Part shown: positions 6,514 through 15,089 of the stretch, piece after piece
Numbering within the stretch: the stretch's first letter is position 1
Layout: the number at the start of each line of letters is the position of its first letter
NCBI GenBank assembly: GCA_002402125.1
Contig: NVVG01000002.1
Span: 81,005 to 96,237, forward strand
Length of the DNA stretch: 15,233 nucleotides
Direction of reading: 5' to 3'
Source: Moraxellaceae bacterium
Lineage (GTDB): Bacteria > Pseudomonadota > Gammaproteobacteria > Pseudomonadales > Ketobacteraceae
Program-made: the position numbers and the translations under genes
The notes under the pieces: model-generated
Told to the model about the DNA's origin: nothing
Databases searched by the model: none
The model's input: only the letters and a program-made list of their open reading frames with translations

Positions 6514-8759
6514 CAGACGACAGCCTGCAAATATTTGCCGAAGAAGCGGAAGACCTTCTCAGTGTCGCTGAGCAGGCGTTACTTAATTTGGATGATATTA
6601 AAAACAAAGCCGAAGCGTTAGATTGTGTTAACGACCTGTTTCGTACTTTTCATACGATTAAAGGAGCCGCTGGATTATTTGGTTTAGATCTCATTGTAAA
6701 CTTTACCCACATAGTCGAGAGCGTACTGGTTAAAGTGCGGGAAGGCACGCTGGAGGTGGATGATGATATGGTCTCCCTATTTCTTGCTAATCGCGACCAC
6801 CTGGAATATTTGGTTAATGATGCTCTTTCTGGCAAAACAGAGATGGATAAAGAACTTAAACAAAGAGATGATTTACTGGTTTCGCAATTAAATTCCTATT
6901 TGGGAGAAACCAGTGACGCAGCTGATACTGATAAAAATCACACGATAATTAGTAGCGACTATATACCCGCCGGCGGGGTAAAAAATAAAAATTGGCATAT
7001 CTCCTTGCGTTTTGGTCCCGATGCCTTACGTAATGGCATGGATCCCTCATCGTTTATTAATTATCTGAGTAATATAGGTGAGATAAAGACAGTCACGCTT
7101 ATTGATGACGCGCTGCCAGCCTGGAAAAATTTTGATCCGGAAACCTGTTATCTGGGATTTGAGATTGTATTGATCGCACCCCAAACCAACAAAGAAACCA
7201 TCGAAGAGGTATTTGAATTTGTGCAGGACGATTGCAAGATCAGCATCTTGCCTCCCCATAGCCACATAGCCGAATATATCCAGCTGATCGAGCAGCTACC
7301 GGAAGAGGATATGCGCATCGGTGATATTCTGCTGGCCTGTGGTGCGCTCACCGAATTGGAACAAGATGATGTGCTGAACGCGCAAGATCGGATTACCGAT
7401 GAGGTCATGGTCGGTGCAACCGACCAACAGGTACCGTTGCTAGGAAGTGTCGCGGTTGATCAACAGGTAGTTCAACAAGAGGTGGTTGATGCCGCCATTA
7501 AAAAGCAGACCGAGGTAAAACAACACCGCACCGATGCTCAGCAGACAATCCGAGTCAATGCCCTTAAATTGGAGAGTTTGGTGAATTTGGTGGGCGAATT
7601 AGTGATTGGATCGGCTAATGCCGAGATGAATGCGCGAAAATTTAGTGATACTGGTTTAAACGAAGCGATGGAAAATCTATTACACCTGATTGAGGAGGTT
7701 CGAGATACCACGTTGGGTCTGCGTATGGTGCAGATCGGTGAAACCTTCAATCGTTATAAGCGGGTGGTACGAGAAGTCAGTCGAGATACCGGTAAAGATA
7801 TTGAACTACATATCAGTGGCGCGGATACTGAACTGGATAAAACCCTCATTGAAAAGATTGTCGACCCACTCATGCATTTGGTGCGAAATGCCATCGATCA
7901 TGGCATAGAGTCGCCAGAGAAAAGATTGAAATTGGGTAAGCCAGCCAAGGGGATTGTGCATCTGGGTGCCTTTCATGAATCCGGCAGTGTGGTGATTCAA
8001 GTCAGCGATGACGGTGGCGGATTAAACAAACAAAAAATTCTCAGCAAAGCTATAGAAAAAGGCCTGGTGCAACAAAATCAGCAGCTCAGCGACAAGCAGA
8101 TCTATCAACTTATTTTTGGCGCTGGTCTATCTACCGCCGATTCAGTCAGCAATATATCCGGTCGTGGTGTGGGTATGGACGTCGTACGCAGCAATATTGA
8201 GTCATTGCGTGGTCACATAGAGATAGAAACCACAGAAGGTAAGGGTAGTACCATTTCAATTCGCTTGCCCCTTACGTTAGCCATTATCGATGGTTTCCAG
8301 GTTCGAGTAGGTGATGCCCAGTATATAGTGCCACTGGATATGGTTGATGAATGTATTGAATTAAACGAGTCACTTCTAGGTAAAGATGACTCGGCAAACT
8401 ACATTAATCTTCGGGGTGAGGTACTGCCCTTTATGCATCTAAGTGATATGTTTGGGGAAGATAGTCAGCGAGAGGGCAAGCACATCGACAATATCGTAGT
8501 GGTGCATTTTGCTGGCAAAAAAGCCGGTTTTGTGGTGGATGAACTGTTAGGTGAACATCAAACGGTCATCAAACCACTAGGAAAAGTCTTTCAGCATCTG
8601 ACAGAAATCAGCGGTACTACCATTCTTGGCAGTGGCGAGGTGGCATTGATACTTGATGTGCCAGAGATTTTAAATCGAGTGACTCAGATAGGTGGGGATC
8701 ATGTTGGTGACGCTCATGTTGGTCGGGCTGATGTTGATGCTTCGGCAGCGGCGCACTGA
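6510..8759 (+). CDS. cheA: Chemotaxis histidine kinase CheA with non-canonical middle domains
   Basis: A 749-residue kinase that should autophosphorylate in receptor/CheW arrays and pass phosphate to CheY (and CheB). Domains in order: P1/HPt (about 1-130) with phospho-acceptor H48 in FRTFHTIKGAAG; an alpha/beta domain at about 160-250 where P2 is expected; a tandem pair of helical repeats at about 266-336, each of the pattern (I/L)G-x-x-x-x-x-x-x-(L/V)...A-x-x-x-Q; the dimerisation helices P3 (about 347-415, with VNLVGELVIG); the ATPase P4 with N-box N460 in LVRNAIDHG, DDGGG at 500-504 and SGRGVGMDVV at 550-559; and the CheW-like P5 (about 590-725). The C-terminus ends in a short repetitive His/Asp/Ala tail. 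All catalytic residues are present. The start overlaps the STAS stop (ATGA). Confidence 0.97.
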   Translation: MTDDSLQIFAEEAEDLLSVAEQALLNLDDIKNKAEALDCVNDLFRTFHTIKGAAGLFGLDLIVNFTHIVESVLVKVREGTLEVDDDMVSLFLANRDHLEYLVNDALSGKTEMDKELKQRDDLLVSQLNSYLGETSDAADTDKNHTIISSDYIPAGGVKNKNWHISLRFGPDALRNGMDPSSFINYLSNIGEIKTVTLIDDALPAWKNFDPETCYLGFEIVLIAPQTNKETIEEVFEFVQDDCKISILPPHSHIAEYIQLIEQLPEEDMRIGDILLACGALTELEQDDVLNAQDRITDEVMVGATDQQVPLLGSVAVDQQVVQQEVVDAAIKKQTEVKQHRTDAQQTIRVNALKLESLVNLVGELVIGSANAEMNARKFSDTGLNEAMENLLHLIEEVRDTTLGLRMVQIGETFNRYKRVVREVSRDTGKDIELHISGADTELDKTLIEKIVDPLMHLVRNAIDHGIESPEKRLKLGKPAKGIVHLGAFHESGSVVIQVSDDGGGLNKQKILSKAIEKGLVQQNQQLSDKQIYQLIFGAGLSTADSVSNISGRGVGMDVVRSNIESLRGHIEIETTEGKGSTISIRLPLTLAIIDGFQVRVGDAQYIVPLDMVDECIELNESLLGKDDSANYINLRGEVLPFMHLSDMFGEDSQREGKHIDNIVVVHFAGKKAGFVVDELLGEHQTVIKPLGKVFQHLTEISGTTILGSGEVALILDVPEILNRVTQIGGDHVGDAHVGRADVDASAAAH
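8700..8744 (+). repeat. Imperfect 15-base tandem repeat at the 3' end of cheA
   Basis: Three units begin at 8700, 8715 and 8730: CATGTTGGTGACGCT, CATGTTGGTCGGGCT and GATGTTGATGCTTCG. The first two differ at only three positions. The period is in frame and encodes the tail (HVGDA)(HVGRA)(DVDAS), beyond the conserved CheW-like domain. It looks like a small slippage-derived extension with no known role. Confidence 0.6.
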
Positions 8760-8789
8760 TTACTAATAAAAGTATTTATGGAGACTGTT

Positions 8790-9314
8790 ATGCAACAACT
8801 ACACGTCGATGTTGAGAGTTATGAGGTTCAATCAAATGAGCCTCAACAATATCTCACCTTTATGCTGGGTGGCAAGATCTACGGTCTAGGTATTCTTAAT
8901 ATAAAAGAAATTATCGAGTATGGCGATATCACTGAGGTTCCGATGACGCCGGAGTTTATTTCCGGAGTGATTAACTTACGTGGCAGTGTGGTGCCAGTTA
9001 TCGATTTGAGCCAACGGTTTTCTGGCAAAACCTTAGAGCGAACCAAGCGTACCAGTATCATTATCCTTGAACTAATGAATGAGGATCTAAAAATTGAGAT
9101 TGGTGTCACCGTCGATATTGTCAATGAGGTACTCGACATTCACCCCAGTGAAATAGAACCGGCGCCATCCTTTGGTGAGAATATTCAAACCCGATTTATT
9201 AGTGGTATGGCTAAGATTTCTGGCAAGTTGCTTATCTTGCTAAATATTGAAAATCTACTGTCGGTGGAAGAACTTACTCAGATTGGCAGTATCCAAAGCT
9301 CTGCGAATGAATAA
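8790..9314 (+). CDS. cheW: CheW coupling protein (copy 1)
   Basis: A 174-residue adaptor that links receptor tips to CheA. The CheW beta-barrel core is recognisable from LTFMLGGKIYGLGILNIKEI through the conserved TPEFISGVINLRGSVVPVID segment to the end, with a short N-terminal lead of about 18 residues. An upstream ATG at 8778 is in frame, but GGAGA at 8780-8784 lies 5 bases before the ATG at 8790 and no Shine-Dalgarno precedes 8778, so 8790 is preferred. It lies 30 bases after cheA. It is clearly paralogous to the second cheW at 12116. The next gene is a carbonic anhydrase rather than the usual receptor. Confidence 0.95.
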   Translation: MQQLHVDVESYEVQSNEPQQYLTFMLGGKIYGLGILNIKEIIEYGDITEVPMTPEFISGVINLRGSVVPVIDLSQRFSGKTLERTKRTSIIILELMNEDLKIEIGVTVDIVNEVLDIHPSEIEPAPSFGENIQTRFISGMAKISGKLLILLNIENLLSVEELTQIGSIQSSANE

Positions 9315-9426
9315 AGGCTACGGTGTAAAAGTAGATTGTAAGTGAGATGTAACTTTTTTCGAACAAATATAACTTGGTTGTCAACGAAAGTTTTATCAAA
9401 CGTATTTAACGAGAAGGAATACTATC
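9315..9426 (+). promoter_or_regulatory. Gap before the carbonic anhydrase gene, possible internal promoter
   Basis: This 112-base AT-rich gap is the widest inside the operon before cheR. Promoter-like pieces are TATAAC at 9368-9373 (close to a -10, with a poor -35) and TTGTCA at 9378-9383 followed 19 bases later by TATTTA (weak -10). Neither is a convincing promoter. GAGAAGGA at 9411-9418 is a good Shine-Dalgarno for the ATG at 9427. Confidence 0.25.
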
Positions 9427-10308
9427 ATGCTTAATCGTCCTAAGAGAAACTGGCTGCAGTACAAAGGACCATTTAGAAAAGCTAGCCTATTTTCTATAAT
9501 TGTGGCTGCGGCGATGAGTTTAGCCATTGTGTCTGGCTCAGCGGGCGCTAGTGGTGGCGGTGCCCATTGGAGTTATAGCGGCCACGATGGCCCTCACAAT
9601 TGGGGGGCCTTGGCAAAAGAGTATGGGCTGTGTAGTGCAGGCATTAATCAGTCGCCGATCAATATCAAAACCCCGCTCGACTCCACCTTATTTGAGTTGA
9701 ATTTTAATTATGGTCGAGTGCCGTTGCAGATTGTCAATAATGGCCACACCATTCAAATAAACTACTCCACCATTTCCAAAAATGAGGAATCCATTGTCGA
9801 AATCGACAATAAGAAATATTCCTTGCCAAGTGCCACGACTTATCACAGTACAGTCAGCATCAGTGGTGAAAGGTATAAATTGCTCCAGATACATTTTCAT
9901 AGCCCTAGTGAGCATCACGTGGCAGGTAGCCCTTATTCGATGGAGGCGCATTTTGTTCATGCCAATAGTGCGGGGCAATTAGCCGTGGTGGGTGTGCTAC
10001 TAAAAGAGGGTAGTCACAATAAATTTATTAGCACGCTGTGGAATAACATGCCGCAGGATGCCGATGGCGTACATGTGATTGAGGGGGTGGAGGTTAACGC
10101 TAGCGAGCTGTTGCCGAGGAATAAAGAATACTACCACTATCGTGGTTCACTAACTACGCCACCATGCAGTGAAGGCGTACGCTGGTTTGTGATGCGCACC
10201 CCGCAAGAAGTATCATCGTCACAAATCGCGCTGTTTTTGTCGATTATTCGAGAAAATGCTCGGCCTATACAAGGCGTTAACTCTCGATTTTTACTAAAGA
10301 GCAAGTGA
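9427..10308 (+). CDS. cah: Periplasmic alpha-class carbonic anhydrase
   Basis: A 293-residue zinc enzyme that interconverts CO2 and bicarbonate plus a proton. The N-terminus is a long signal peptide: a basic region of about 20 residues, a hydrophobic core (about 21-36) and a likely signal-peptidase site near SGSAGA (about 41), so the mature enzyme should be periplasmic. Alpha-CA hallmarks are the zinc ligands H156 and H158 ([10 protein letters not shown]) and H175 (MEAHFVH), the proton-shuttle histidine H107 in NNGH, E162, and T243/T244 in SLTTPPC. C69 and C247 are placed for the disulphide typical of bacterial alpha-CAs. The catalytic set is complete, so the enzyme should be active. It sits between cheW and a chemoreceptor, same strand, 40 bases before the receptor start, so co-transcription is likely. 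This location is unusual; no insertion-sequence remnants or flanking repeats were seen. Confidence 0.96.
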   Translation: MLNRPKRNWLQYKGPFRKASLFSIIVAAAMSLAIVSGSAGASGGGAHWSYSGHDGPHNWGALAKEYGLCSAGINQSPINIKTPLDSTLFELNFNYGRVPLQIVNNGHTIQINYSTISKNEESIVEIDNKKYSLPSATTYHSTVSISGERYKLLQIHFHSPSEHHVAGSPYSMEAHFVHANSAGQLAVVGVLLKEGSHNKFISTLWNNMPQDADGVHVIEGVEVNASELLPRNKEYYHYRGSLTTPPCSEGVRWFVMRTPQEVSSSQIALFLSIIRENARPIQGVNSRFLLKSK

Positions 10309-10348
10309 CCGCTCGCCAGTAGATTCAACAATTTTGAGGAATAGAAAA

Positions 10349-12100
10349 ATGAACATTAACCAGCCATATGAAATGAGCGTAAAACTGAAACTTGGTTTGC
10401 TTACCGGGTTTTTTATGACCGTAATTTTGGGTACCAGCATGGTGACTTGGAGTAACCTGTCGAGTTTAGGCAGTGAGCTAGAAGCGATTACCGAACAAGA
10501 TATTCCTTTAAGCGAAGCCATGGTGCAGATTACCACTCATCAACTTGAGCAGGCGATTTACTTTGAACGAGCGTTGCGCACAGGTGAAGAAATGGTAGCT
10601 AGTCAGGTCGAGGAGGCACACTTTAAACACGCAGTGCATGAGTTTGAGAAATTGACACATCAGGTGGATAAGGAGCTACATGAGGCAGGTATATTGGTCG
10701 CAGATGCCATTGTTAACGCACATTCTCTGCTTGATGAGGCAGAATTTAAACATGTTGAAGAGATTATTAAGGATGTAGAAATAAAACATGCAGTCTATGA
10801 GAAAGAGGTGTTGCAGGTGTTTGCGATGCTGGCACAAGGTAATGTTCATGGGGCCCATGAACAGGTACAAACCATTGAAGAGCACGAAGATGAGCTGGAT
10901 AATGAACTAAAAGATATCATTGCTGAAATTGGGCAGTTTACCCAGGCGTCATCAATCAAGGCCGTTGAGCATGAGAAGGGAGCGGTAGTTTTTTTGCTGG
11001 TGATGGCGGTTGTCTCATTTGCTTTGGGTGCCATCGCATCGGTATGGATTATCCGCAGTATGTTGCGTCAATTAGGTACTGAAGCGGTAGAGGTACGCCA
11101 GTTAGCCGAGCGTATTGCACAAGGTGATTTAACCCTCGACATTAGCACGGTAGATAGTCGTAAGAAGGTGGGTATTTATGGATCGATGATTGCTATGCAA
11201 GAGAGGATGGTGGAGGTGGTACGGCAAATTCAGTTTAATTCCAGCCAGATAACGGCCGCGGCGGCTGAAGTGAGTGGTACCGCAGGTTCCTTGAGTCAGG
11301 CAGCCAGTGAACAGGCGGCTAGTGTCGAAGAGGTCAGTGCTTCGGTAGAACAAATGGGAGCCTCCATTAGTCAAAATAGCGAAAATGCTCAGACCACAGA
11401 AGATGTTGCCAGTCAATCGGCTGCCTCGGCGGCGGAAGGTGGCGAGGCGGTGAATGGCACCGTGAAGGCAATGAAAGATATTGCCGAGAAAATTTCCATT
11501 GTGGAGGAAATTGCTTACCAAACTAACATGTTGGCACTGAACGCTGCCATCGAAGCGGCACGGGCGGGTGAGCATGGCAAAGGTTTTGCCGTGGTGGCTG
11601 CAGAAGTGAGAAAACTTGCCGAGCGTAGCCAACTGGCGGCGTCAGAAATTAGCACCCTCGCCGGTGATAGTGTCAAAGTGGCGGAAAAAGCTGGCTCATT
11701 ACTGCAAGTTATGGTCCCCGATATTACCCGTACCGCAGAATTGGTACAGGAGATCAGTGCCGCGTCAGAAGAACAGTCCAGTGGTGTAGGGCAAATAAAT
11801 AGCGCCATGCAACAACTTGATAAGGTGACTCAGCAAAATGCCGCTGGTTCTGAGCAGCTTGCCGCTACGGCAGAAACAATGCAAACCCAAGCGGCAAACA
11901 TGCAGAGAGTAGTGGCGTTTTTCCAATTATCAAAAGTTGCCGCTGATATGGATGCTTACGGTTCGGCGGTGTTACCTAGTGCTGAGAGTCAGGCGGTTGG
12001 TGCAGCGGGTGCAATGGGCTCTGGCGCAGAAGGCAATGTTGGTAGTGTTAGCAATAAAGAGGGTTCAGAAGTGGATAGCTCGAAATTCGGACGTTTCTAA
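10349..12100 (+). CDS. Methyl-accepting chemotaxis protein with histidine-rich periplasmic sensor and docking tail
   Basis: A 583-residue receptor: TM1 at about 14-33, an all-helical periplasmic domain at about 34-210 (four-helix-bundle-like by pattern), TM2 at about 211-234, HAMP at about 235-290 and the signalling coiled coil with tip [20 protein letters not shown] (387-406). The periplasmic region has 13 histidines (64, 91, 94, 97, 104, 111, 125, 135, 147, 167, 170, 179, 208), many beside Glu or Asp, suggesting metal or pH sensing. A flexible Ala/Gly/Ser linker from about 531 leads to the final pentapeptide KFGRF, which fits the aromatic-x-x-aromatic CheR/CheB-docking pattern. The start ATG follows GAGGA (10336-10340) by 8 bases; an in-frame TTG at 10334 overlaps that site and is rejected. 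It follows the carbonic anhydrase directly. The signalling half is nearly identical in protein sequence to the receptor at 12759. Ligand unknown. Confidence 0.95.
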   Translation: MNINQPYEMSVKLKLGLLTGFFMTVILGTSMVTWSNLSSLGSELEAITEQDIPLSEAMVQITTHQLEQAIYFERALRTGEEMVASQVEEAHFKHAVHEFEKLTHQVDKELHEAGILVADAIVNAHSLLDEAEFKHVEEIIKDVEIKHAVYEKEVLQVFAMLAQGNVHGAHEQVQTIEEHEDELDNELKDIIAEIGQFTQASSIKAVEHEKGAVVFLLVMAVVSFALGAIASVWIIRSMLRQLGTEAVEVRQLAERIAQGDLTLDISTVDSRKKVGIYGSMIAMQERMVEVVRQIQFNSSQITAAAAEVSGTAGSLSQAASEQAASVEEVSASVEQMGASISQNSENAQTTEDVASQSAASAAEGGEAVNGTVKAMKDIAEKISIVEEIAYQTNMLALNAAIEAARAGEHGKGFAVVAAEVRKLAERSQLAASEISTLAGDSVKVAEKAGSLLQVMVPDITRTAELVQEISAASEEQSSGVGQINSAMQQLDKVTQQNAAGSEQLAATAETMQTQAANMQRVVAFFQLSKVAADMDAYGSAVLPSAESQAVGAAGAMGSGAEGNVGSVSNKEGSEVDSSKFGRF

Positions 12101-12115
12101 GCGGAGGAATGGGAG

Positions 12116-12673
12116 ATGCAGGATCAGACTAAGCAGCAAAAAAGGCAGCAGTCACAACAACAGCCATCAGGAAAAAACGAAAAGGGAGAATTGGTCAGCG
12201 AAGCTGTCGCAGAGCATGTTGCGCAGGTGCTCACCTTTGGCTTGAACAAGGAAGTCTACGGCTTAAATATTCTCAATATCAAAGAAATCATTGGTCACGG
12301 CCATATCACCCGAGTGCCAATGATGCCTGAGTTTATTGCCGGGGTGATTAATCTACGGGGCAATGTGGTGCCGGTGGTAGACCTAGCGTTACGTTTTTCT
12401 GAGAAACCATCACCAAGAACCAAGCGTAGTAGCATTGTCATCTTAGAAATTGAGTGTGATGAGCAAACCATTGAGATTGGCATTACTGTCGATGCGGTGG
12501 ATGAAGTGTTGGATATACCCACCGATGAAATTAAGCTGCCGCCTTCATTTGGTACTAAAATTCGTGCCGACTTTATTAGCGGTATGGTAAAAGCCGGTGA
12601 TAATTTGTTAGTGCTGCTGGAGATCGAGAATATATTATCGATTGCAGAATTATCGAGAGTGAGCGGTGAATGA
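12116..12673 (+). CDS. cheW: CheW coupling protein (copy 2)
   Basis: A 185-residue CheW with the same core as copy 1: LTFGLNKEVYGLNILNIKEI, then MPEFIAGVINLRGNVVPVVD. Unlike copy 1 it has a hydrophilic Gln/Lys-rich N-terminal extension of about 35 residues before the beta-barrel, probably disordered. GGAGG at 12103-12107 lies 8 bases before the ATG, and the gene follows the upstream receptor by 15 bases, so the two are surely co-transcribed. Two CheW proteins in one cluster may bias assembly with different receptors, or may simply be redundant. The similarity to copy 1 points to duplication. Confidence 0.95.
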   Translation: MQDQTKQQKRQQSQQQPSGKNEKGELVSEAVAEHVAQVLTFGLNKEVYGLNILNIKEIIGHGHITRVPMMPEFIAGVINLRGNVVPVVDLALRFSEKPSPRTKRSSIVILEIECDEQTIEIGITVDAVDEVLDIPTDEIKLPPSFGTKIRADFISGMVKAGDNLLVLLEIENILSIAELSRVSGE

Positions 12674-12758
12674 TATTGAGTGGAATTGGCGTGAGGTAAG
12701 CAGTATTCCCTTGTACATAACGTTCTAATGAAAGAGTAATCTTACTGGAGATGAGATC

Positions 12759-14987
12759 ATGATTAAGAATTTACAGATGCGATGGTTACTCGTTATTGTG
12801 ATGCTTTTCTCTGGCTTGGTACCCTTGGTTGTTACCGGGCTCTATATGTTGAATGGCGCCCAAGAGGCTTTAAGAAACAAAGGTTTTGATCAATTGAAAT
12901 CCCTAAAAACTGCAAAAAAATCCGAGATTGAGCGCTATTTTCAGCAAATAGAAAATCAGATTGTCACTCTTTCGGAAGATCAAAAGACCATTGAGATGAT
13001 GCGTGAGGCCAAGAGTTCCTTCCATGCTTTAGCCAGTGATCTAAACATTGATAAGGCAACGCTTGCAGAATATCGCAATGACGTACGGCGTTTCTACAAT
13101 AGTCAATTTGGTACAAAATTTACTAAAGAAACAGGAGAGCCTATCTTGTCGGATCAACTATTGCCGGTGTCTGATTCGAGCATCATTGCCCAGTATCAGT
13201 ATATTTCGCACAACTATAATCCGCTGGGTAGTAAATCATTGCTAAGTGACAATGAGGACGGTTCTAATTATGCGCGGATGCACGCCAAGTACCACCCGGT
13301 TATGCGCAGCTACCAGGAGAAATTTGGTTATTATGATGTCTTTCTGGTTGACCATCAGACCGGTGACATTGTCTATTCAGTTTTTAAGGAGATTGACTAT
13401 GCCACTAGCCTCTATTCGGATGCCCATAGAGATTCAGGCATTGCCGCAGTCGTGAGAAAAGCGGCCACTTCACGATCTAAGGATGAGACTTTTGTCGATG
13501 ATTTTAGGGTTTACGTGCCCTCCTATAATGCCGCTGCATCGTTTATCGCTTCGCCGATCTTAGATGAGGGCAAGATGTTAGGCATCTTGGTTTTCCAAAT
13601 GCCGGTTGATGAGATCAACAGTCGTCTATTGGTCAAAGAAGGCCTCGGTGAATCAGGCGAAGTCTATTTGGTGGGAGCTGATAGGCTGATGCGCTCACAG
13701 TCGCGCTTCTCTACAGAAAGCACCATATTGGTTAAGAAGGTTGATACCGCTACGGTTAATGCCGCTTTTGCTGGCAATGAAGGTGCTGATATTACGCCAG
13801 ATTATCGAGATGTTAGTGTGCTATCGGCCTATGCGCCACTTAAGTTAAAGGGCTTTGACTGGGTTATTCTGGCGGAAATTAATGAAGAGGAAGCATTTCG
13901 AAGTATCGCCGAGCTTGAATTTGCCATCATGATTGCATTGGTTATCGCAGCAACGCTAATTGTTGCGATTGCTGGATGGTTTGTTCGCCATGTGATGGGA
14001 CAGCTAGGTGCAGATCCGCGGGAAGTGCGGGTGCTGGCCGAATCTATTGCTGCGGGTGATTTTACCATGGACTTGAGTGAAATTGATCAGTATAAGCGGG
14101 TAGGAGTCTATGCGGCGATGATCAGTATGCAGGAAAAACTCATTGAGGTGGTGCAACAAATTAAAGGCAGTTCAGACCAGATCTATTCGGCAGCGGCTCA
14201 GGTGAGTGATACCGCGGGCACCCTGAGTCAGGCCGCCAGTGAGCAAGCCGCTAGTGTTGAGGAAACCAGTGCATCTGTCGAGCAAATGGGAGCATCGATC
14301 AGTCAGAACAGCGAGAATGCCCAGACCACTGATAACATTGCTAGTGAGTCTGCCACTGCCGCGGCTGAGGGCGGAGAAGCCGTTGCGGAGACCGTTGAGG
14401 CGATGGTGCAGATTGCCGAGAAGATTTCAATTATTGAGGAAATAGCATACCAAACAAATATGTTAGCGCTTAATGCGGCAATTGAAGCGGCTCGCGCAGG
14501 AGAGCACGGCAAAGGCTTTGCGGTGGTTGCTGCGGAAGTAAGAAAACTTGCTGAACGCAGTCAGATAGCCGCTGCGGAAATCAGTGACCTTACCAGTGAC
14601 AGTGTAAAAGTTGCGGAGAAAGCTGGTAGCTTGCTGGAGAAAATGGTGCCTGATATTACCAAGACTGCAGAACTGGTACAGGAGATCAGTGCTGCTTCTG
14701 AGGAGCAATCGAGTGGCGTCGGTCAGATCAATAGCGCAATGCAGCAGCTTGATAAAGTGACTCAGCAAAACGCCGCCGGTGCTGAACAACTCGCGGCCAC
14801 TGCTGAGGAGATGCAGTCACAGTCGAAAAATTTGCAACAGGTGGTAGGTTTTTTTCGTTTGGCTGTGGGTACTGATATGGCGAGTTTCGAGGTGTCGTCG
14901 CCTTCGAGTACATTGCCTGTAGACAAGTCACATTCGAATACTAAGATAGCGGTAACCGTTGATGAGTCGAAGTTTGAGCGATTTTGA
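12759..14987 (+). CDS. Methyl-accepting chemotaxis protein with large Cache-type periplasmic sensor and docking tail
   Basis: A 742-residue receptor: TM1 at about 8-30, a periplasmic domain of about 355 residues, TM2 at about 388-410, HAMP at about 411-465 and a signalling coiled coil with tip [20 protein letters not shown] (561-580). The sensor begins with a long helix ([18 protein letters not shown], 57-74) and contains [20 protein letters not shown] (191-210), [12 protein letters not shown] (245-256) and [18 protein letters not shown] (265-282), the pattern of a double-Cache domain; its ligand cannot be read from sequence. After the coiled coil a linker of about 37 residues leads to the final pentapeptide KFERF, a CheR/CheB-docking-type end. 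The ATG follows GGAG (12747-12750) by 8 bases. It lies 85 bases after cheW copy 2 and 102 bases before cheR. The HAMP and signalling halves match the receptor at 10349 closely in protein sequence but differ at many synonymous sites, so the duplication is not recent. Confidence 0.95.
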   Translation: MIKNLQMRWLLVIVMLFSGLVPLVVTGLYMLNGAQEALRNKGFDQLKSLKTAKKSEIERYFQQIENQIVTLSEDQKTIEMMREAKSSFHALASDLNIDKATLAEYRNDVRRFYNSQFGTKFTKETGEPILSDQLLPVSDSSIIAQYQYISHNYNPLGSKSLLSDNEDGSNYARMHAKYHPVMRSYQEKFGYYDVFLVDHQTGDIVYSVFKEIDYATSLYSDAHRDSGIAAVVRKAATSRSKDETFVDDFRVYVPSYNAAASFIASPILDEGKMLGILVFQMPVDEINSRLLVKEGLGESGEVYLVGADRLMRSQSRFSTESTILVKKVDTATVNAAFAGNEGADITPDYRDVSVLSAYAPLKLKGFDWVILAEINEEEAFRSIAELEFAIMIALVIAATLIVAIAGWFVRHVMGQLGADPREVRVLAESIAAGDFTMDLSEIDQYKRVGVYAAMISMQEKLIEVVQQIKGSSDQIYSAAAQVSDTAGTLSQAASEQAASVEETSASVEQMGASISQNSENAQTTDNIASESATAAAEGGEAVAETVEAMVQIAEKISIIEEIAYQTNMLALNAAIEAARAGEHGKGFAVVAAEVRKLAERSQIAAAEISDLTSDSVKVAEKAGSLLEKMVPDITKTAELVQEISAASEEQSSGVGQINSAMQQLDKVTQQNAAGAEQLAATAEEMQSQSKNLQQVVGFFRLAVGTDMASFEVSSPSSTLPVDKSHSNTKIAVTVDESKFERF

Positions 14988-15089
14988 ACCTAGTGGATGA
15001 CTATGAATTTGATAACGTAATAAGTAACAGAAATAATTCCCGGATAGTCGGTGTTGTCTAAGGCGAGACTGGTTTGTGAGGTAGACGCA

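Noticed and set aside
8778..8789. ATG four codons upstream of the chosen cheW copy 1 start
   Set aside because: No Shine-Dalgarno precedes it, and it overlaps the GGAGA that is correctly spaced for the ATG at 8790.
10334..10348. TTG start giving the His-rich receptor five extra residues
   Set aside because: The TTG overlaps the GAGGA ribosome-binding site that serves the ATG at 10349.
9315..10348. Carbonic anhydrase gene as part of a mobile element
   Set aside because: No terminal inverted repeats, target duplications, transposase fragments or clear composition change were visible at the gene's borders.
11129..11632. 167-codon open frame on the minus strand inside the receptor gene
   Set aside because: It is antisense to the coiled-coil signalling region. 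Its composition follows from the receptor codons, and an equivalent antisense frame appears in the paralogue at 14463-14789.
14988..15089. Terminator between the last receptor and cheR
   Set aside because: No stem followed by a T-run could be found, so the operon is taken to continue into cheR.
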